A program made the translations under genes and the position numbers. The notes under the pieces were generated by a model. That model saw only the letters and a program-made list of their open reading frames with translations, did not search any database and was not told the origin of the DNA. Positions 40,402 to 44,057 of a DNA stretch of 44,057 nt are shown in pieces (position 1 is the stretch's first letter; every line of letters begins with the position of its first letter). The DNA lies in NCBI GenBank assembly GCA_022820025.1, contig JAJEGF010000019.1, positions 1-44,057 on the forward strand. The letters are read 5' to 3'. The DNA is from Chloroflexota bacterium. Its GTDB lineage: Bacteria > Chloroflexota > UBA11872.

Positions 40402-41424
40402 TTACGGGCTCGACGTCAGGGCCTTCTGTAGCACATCGGTGTGCTCAATGGCGATGCCACAGCCGAGCGCCACGCACATCAGCGGTTGATCGGCCACGTG
40501 CACGGCGATGCCGATCTCCTGCGACAGTAACTGGTCGAGGCTACGCAGCAGCGAGGTGCCGCCGCTCATGACAATGCCCTTGTCGATGATATCGGCCGAC
40601 AATTCGGGCGGCGTACTCTCCAGCACCATTCGCACGCCGCGAACAATCTGGCCCAGAGGCTCGATTATGGCTTCCGTAACCTCGTCCGAGGTTACGGTCA
40701 CGGTGCGCGGCAGGCCTTGCACATGGTCACGTCCGCGAACCTCCATAGTTTCGGCAGGACTCAGCACAAGGGCACTGCCAATACTCATCTTGATCTGTTC
40801 GGCCGTCTGGTCGCCAATCATCAGGTTGTACTTTCGCCTGATGAAGGCGGCAATCGCATCGTCGATTCGGTTGCCGCCCACGCGTGAAGACGTTGAGCAG
40901 TCAGCAACGACGTCGTTGAGTGAAATCACGGAAATCTCCGTGGTGCCGCCTCCGACGTTGACGATCATGCTGCCGGAAGGCTCGGAGACCGGTACCTGAG
41001 CGCCAATGGCCGCCGCCAGCGACTCGGGAATGAGGTGGACACGGCGCGCGCCGGCCGCGAGACCAGCGTCCAGGACCGCCCGCCGCTCGACCGTCGTCAC
41101 ACCGGACGGTACGGCGACCATGATTTCAGGGCGGATGAGACGAAATCGGCCGCATGCCCGGTCGATGAAGTAGCGCAGCATGGCCTCGGTGACCAGATAG
41201 TCGGCGATCACACCGTCCTGCATGGGACGAATGATCCGCAGGCTGCCGGGGGTGCGGCCGACCATGGCGTGCGCCGCGTGCCCGATGGCCTGAATTCGTC
41301 GATCCATGCTGACGGCAACCACGGACGGCTCATTGATGGCGATTCCCTGGCCGACGCGGTTAACGACGACGTTGACGGTTCCGAGGTCGATGCCCAACCG
41401 CGGCGCCCGAAAGCCGAAGGGCAC
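40402..41424 (-). CDS. mreB: MreB-like actin homologue with altered ATPase motifs
   Basis: A 340-residue MreB/Mbl family protein. LGIDLGTVNVVVNRVGQGIA is the phosphate-1 loop. NEPSVVAVSMDRRIQAIGHA, PMQDGVIADYLVTEAMLRYF and IMSGGTSLLRSLDQLLSQEI-type blocks follow the family throughout; the actual text is VMSGGTSLL. Two key spots differ. The phosphate-2 loop is IVNVGGGTTEI, with Asn156 where nearly all MreB have Asp. The usual LIEEPMAAAIGA is LIPESLAAAIGA (131-142). So nucleotide hydrolysis may be reduced. MreB filaments organise wall synthesis beneath the membrane. The GTG start abuts the murA stop (TAAGTG), giving tight coupling. Confidence 0.88.
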   Translation of the reverse strand: MPFGFRAPRLGIDLGTVNVVVNRVGQGIAINEPSVVAVSMDRRIQAIGHAAHAMVGRTPGSLRIIRPMQDGVIADYLVTEAMLRYFIDRACGRFRLIRPEIMVAVPSGVTTVERRAVLDAGLAAGARRVHLIPESLAAAIGAQVPVSEPSGSMIVNVGGGTTEISVISLNDVVADCSTSSRVGGNRIDDAIAAFIRRKYNLMIGDQTAEQIKMSIGSALVLSPAETMEVRGRDHVQGLPRTVTVTSDEVTEAIIEPLGQIVRGVRMVLESTPPELSADIIDKGIVMSGGTSLLRSLDQLLSQEIGIAVHVADQPLMCVALGCGIAIEHTDVLQKALTSSP

Positions 41425-42759
41425 TTAGATCGCCGCGGTCGCGTGGCTAACGGGTGCGTTGTGCGGTTCGGCCGTAATGTCGGCCCCGAGCCCGCGCAGG
41501 TCGCCCGCCAGATCTTCATAGCCGCGCCGCACGAACTCGAACCCATCAAGCACGGTCTCGCCGTCGGCCACCAGGCCGGCCAGGGCCAGGGCCGTCATGC
41601 CACGGATGCTCTGCTCCAAGTCAATATGGCGGCCGCGAAGCGGGCGCGGACCGCGAACAACGGCACGGGTCCCCTCCACGGCGACGTCGGCGCCCATGGC
41701 GGCCAGGCTATCCATGTAGCCCATGCTGCCGTCAAAGACGCGCTCGACGATGGTGCTCACGCCGTAGGCCTGGGTCATGAGTACGCCCATTGGGGCCTGC
41801 ACGTCAGTTGGAAAGCCCGGAAACGGCATGACCTGCACGTCGGTTGCTCCGAGCGTCTCGGGAGCCATCACACGAACGGAGCGGTTGGTCTCGACAACGT
41901 CGACACCCATCTCCCGGAGTTGCACGGTGACGGGCTCCAGGTGGTCGGGACGCACATTGAGCAACTCCACGTCGCCCCCGGTCAGGGCGGCTGCGACGGC
42001 CATGGTTCCGCCCACCATGCGATCGGGAATGGCTCGCGCCACGGTTCCAAAGAGGTGACTGCGTCCCTGCACGCCGATTTCGCTGGTCCCGGCGCCGTGG
42101 ATTTCGGCGCCCATGCTGCGCAGGAAGTGCACGAGCGCGACAACCTCAGGCTCACGCGAGGCGTGAACGATCGTCGTGTAACCGTTGGCCATGGTGGCGG
42201 CCATCAGCAGGTTTTGCGTGCCGGTGTGGCTGGGATAGTCCAGATAGATCCGACGCCCATACAGCGCATCGGCCTCGGCGTGAAACACGCCCTCGGCCAG
42301 CGCCACCGTTGCGCCCATTCGCTGAAACCCGGTGATATCGACGCTGACAGGCCGGGCGCCGAGTTGGCAGCCGCCGGGGGCGGCGCAGTCGAATCGTCCG
42401 AAGCGTGCCAGCAGGGGGCCGGCAACCTGGAACGAAGCGCGCATTCGTTGCGCGAGGTCTTGGTTCGGCGAGCAGGAATGCACGTCAGCCGCGGTGATCG
42501 TGACGGTGCGGGCGACAGTGTCCACCTCAACTTGGGCACCGAGCAGGCGAAGCAGATCGGCCATGACCAGGACATCCGAAATGATCGGGACGTTTTGAAT
42601 GACGCAGGTTTCATCGGTCAACAGGCAGGCCGCCATCATTGGCAACACGACATTCTTGGCGCCTGGCGTTCGATAGCTGCCACGCAGCGGACGGCCGCCT
42701 ACAATCGTCGCGCGTACTCGTTGCTCGTCGTGGGCGCCCCGTCCGGCGTCGGGATCCAC
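41425..42759 (-). CDS. murA: UDP-N-acetylglucosamine 1-carboxyvinyltransferase
   Basis: A 444-residue EPSP-synthase-fold enzyme that adds enolpyruvate to UDP-GlcNAc, the first committed step of peptidoglycan. YRTPGAKNVVLPMMAACLLT has the substrate Lys35-Asn36. APGGCQLGARPVSVDITGFQ carries the PEP-binding, fosfomycin-target Cys131. IPDRMVGGTMAVAAALTGGD and MPFPGFPTDVQAPMGVLMTQ are standard blocks. I prefer the GTG at 42759, just after the atpC stop; a GTG at 42813 inside atpC gives 18 more residues but has no ribosome site. In Firmicutes murA also lies downstream of atpC. The presence of murA and mreB implies a peptidoglycan wall. Confidence 0.95.
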   Translation of the reverse strand: MDPDAGRGAHDEQRVRATIVGGRPLRGSYRTPGAKNVVLPMMAACLLTDETCVIQNVPIISDVLVMADLLRLLGAQVEVDTVARTVTITAADVHSCSPNQDLAQRMRASFQVAGPLLARFGRFDCAAPGGCQLGARPVSVDITGFQRMGATVALAEGVFHAEADALYGRRIYLDYPSHTGTQNLLMAATMANGYTTIVHASREPEVVALVHFLRSMGAEIHGAGTSEIGVQGRSHLFGTVARAIPDRMVGGTMAVAAALTGGDVELLNVRPDHLEPVTVQLREMGVDVVETNRSVRVMAPETLGATDVQVMPFPGFPTDVQAPMGVLMTQAYGVSTIVERVFDGSMGYMDSLAAMGADVAVEGTRAVVRGPRPLRGRHIDLEQSIRGMTALALAGLVADGETVLDGFEFVRRGYEDLAGDLRGLGADITAEPHNAPVSHATAAI

Positions 42760-42766
42760 GGTGGAC

Positions 42767-43189
42767 TCAGCCTCGGCGAGCCCGCTCGACGGTGCGGAGG
42801 CGTGCCAGCGCACGCAGCAGCGCCAGCCGGGCCTGGGTGGTCATCACGTCGTCGTGGGTGCGGCGGGCCTCTTCCAGATCGCGCATGGCGGCCTCGCGTG
42901 CGGCCTCGGCCCGCTCCCGACTAATCTCGGCCGCGTCTTCCGAGGCGTCGGCCAGCACGGTGACGGTGTTGTCCATGACTTCCAGGAAGCCGCCGGTGAT
43001 CGAGAAGTGCTGGGTTTCGGCACCTCGGCGCAATTCCAAGGTGCCAGGAGCGAGCTGGGTGATGAGCGGCGCGTGGCGCGGCAGGATGCCAAGCTGCCCT
43101 TCCACCGACGGCGCCAACACCAACGTCACGCCGTCTTCCCGCAGCACTTCGCGCTCGGGGGACACGACCGTGAGGGTCAACTCAGCCAC
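42767..43189 (-). CDS. atpC: ATP synthase epsilon subunit
   Basis: A 140-residue F1 epsilon subunit. The N-terminal beta-sandwich contains MAELTLTVVSPEREVLREDG, GQLGILPRHAPLITQLAPGT and FSITGGFLEVMDNTVTVLAD. The C-terminal helical hairpin is RERAEAAREAAMRDLEEARR and onward. Epsilon links F1 to the rotor and can inhibit ATP hydrolysis. The GTG start has CGGAGGT upstream. The gene is downstream of atpD, 54 bases away, and precedes murA. Confidence 0.95.
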   Translation of the reverse strand: MAELTLTVVSPEREVLREDGVTLVLAPSVEGQLGILPRHAPLITQLAPGTLELRRGAETQHFSITGGFLEVMDNTVTVLADASEDAAEISRERAEAAREAAMRDLEEARRTHDDVMTTQARLALLRALARLRTVERARRG

Positions 43190-43243
43190 CAGGACCTCCG
43201 GGTGAATTTTATCAAAGGGTGTCTGGAAGCCTTGCCGGGCAGC

Positions 43244-44057
<814 letters not shown>

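Overview
This is a high-GC bacterial chromosome segment with dense, mostly operonic genes. I read it as probably Chloroflexota (Dehalococcoidia/SAR202-like). The reasons are a peptide-binding lipoprotein with a VPVxVEKxVEVER-type linker, frequent GTG/TTG starts, a clpC-radA-ispD-ispF-cysS-rlmB gene order, and an atpD-atpC-murA-mreB order. The taxonomic call is inference; the window contains no rRNA.

Layout. 1-2470: the start of ilvD (minus, running off the left edge), a rhamnose mutarotase gene (minus), nudC (plus), and intergenic DNA carrying two copies of a roughly 95-base palindromic repeat. 2471-4661: an accessory patch with an AT-richer methyltransferase gene and a formylglycine-generating-enzyme-like gene lying inside a split, decayed second copy of nudC. 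4743-12298: a complete peptide/oligopeptide ABC transporter operon (binding protein, two permeases, two ATPases) with a sulfite-oxidase-family molybdoenzyme gene embedded in it. 12384-14038: two convergent toxin-antitoxin pairs followed by two tandem tRNA-Ser genes (GCT, TGA). 14109-16450: a DUF309 protein, a Gfo/Idh/MocA dehydrogenase and a short-chain dehydrogenase in one operon.

16557-35298 is a conserved housekeeping block resembling the Firmicutes clpC-radA-ispD-ispF-cysS-rlmB neighbourhood: a ribosomal S1-like protein, ClpC, RadA, IspD, IspF, CysS, an RlmB/TrmH-type methyltransferase, FolB and a NYN-domain protein. Accessory genes interrupt it: a PD-(D/E)XK nuclease-like gene after clpC, a lipoprotein/membrane-protein pair, a 671-base tandem duplication carrying two Uma2-type nucleases around an IS481-like remnant, an alpha/alpha-barrel-like protein, a large orphan coiled-coil protein and a ferredoxin-NADP reductase-like flavoprotein.

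35313-39055: two overlapping thymidylate-kinase-like genes (minus), then rpiB-like, folE and a GntR/FCD regulator (plus). 39056-39406 has no protein gene but is rich in hairpins and is a candidate non-coding RNA or terminator region. 39407-44057 (all minus): a D-2-hydroxyacid dehydrogenase, an mreB variant, murA, atpC and the 3' part of atpD, running off the right edge.

Functionally the window combines peptide import, isoprenoid precursor synthesis (IspD, IspF), folate synthesis (FolB, FolE), protein quality control (ClpC), DNA repair (RadA), cysteine-tRNA charging, cell-wall and shape functions (MurA, MreB) and ATP synthase. The most unusual points are: an ispF with no normal start codon ahead of its metal-binding residues; an MreB with Asn replacing the conserved Asp of its phosphate-2 loop; a kinase pair in which one member has Arg for the P-loop Lys; the orphan coiled-coil protein at 28060-29919; and the split nudC.
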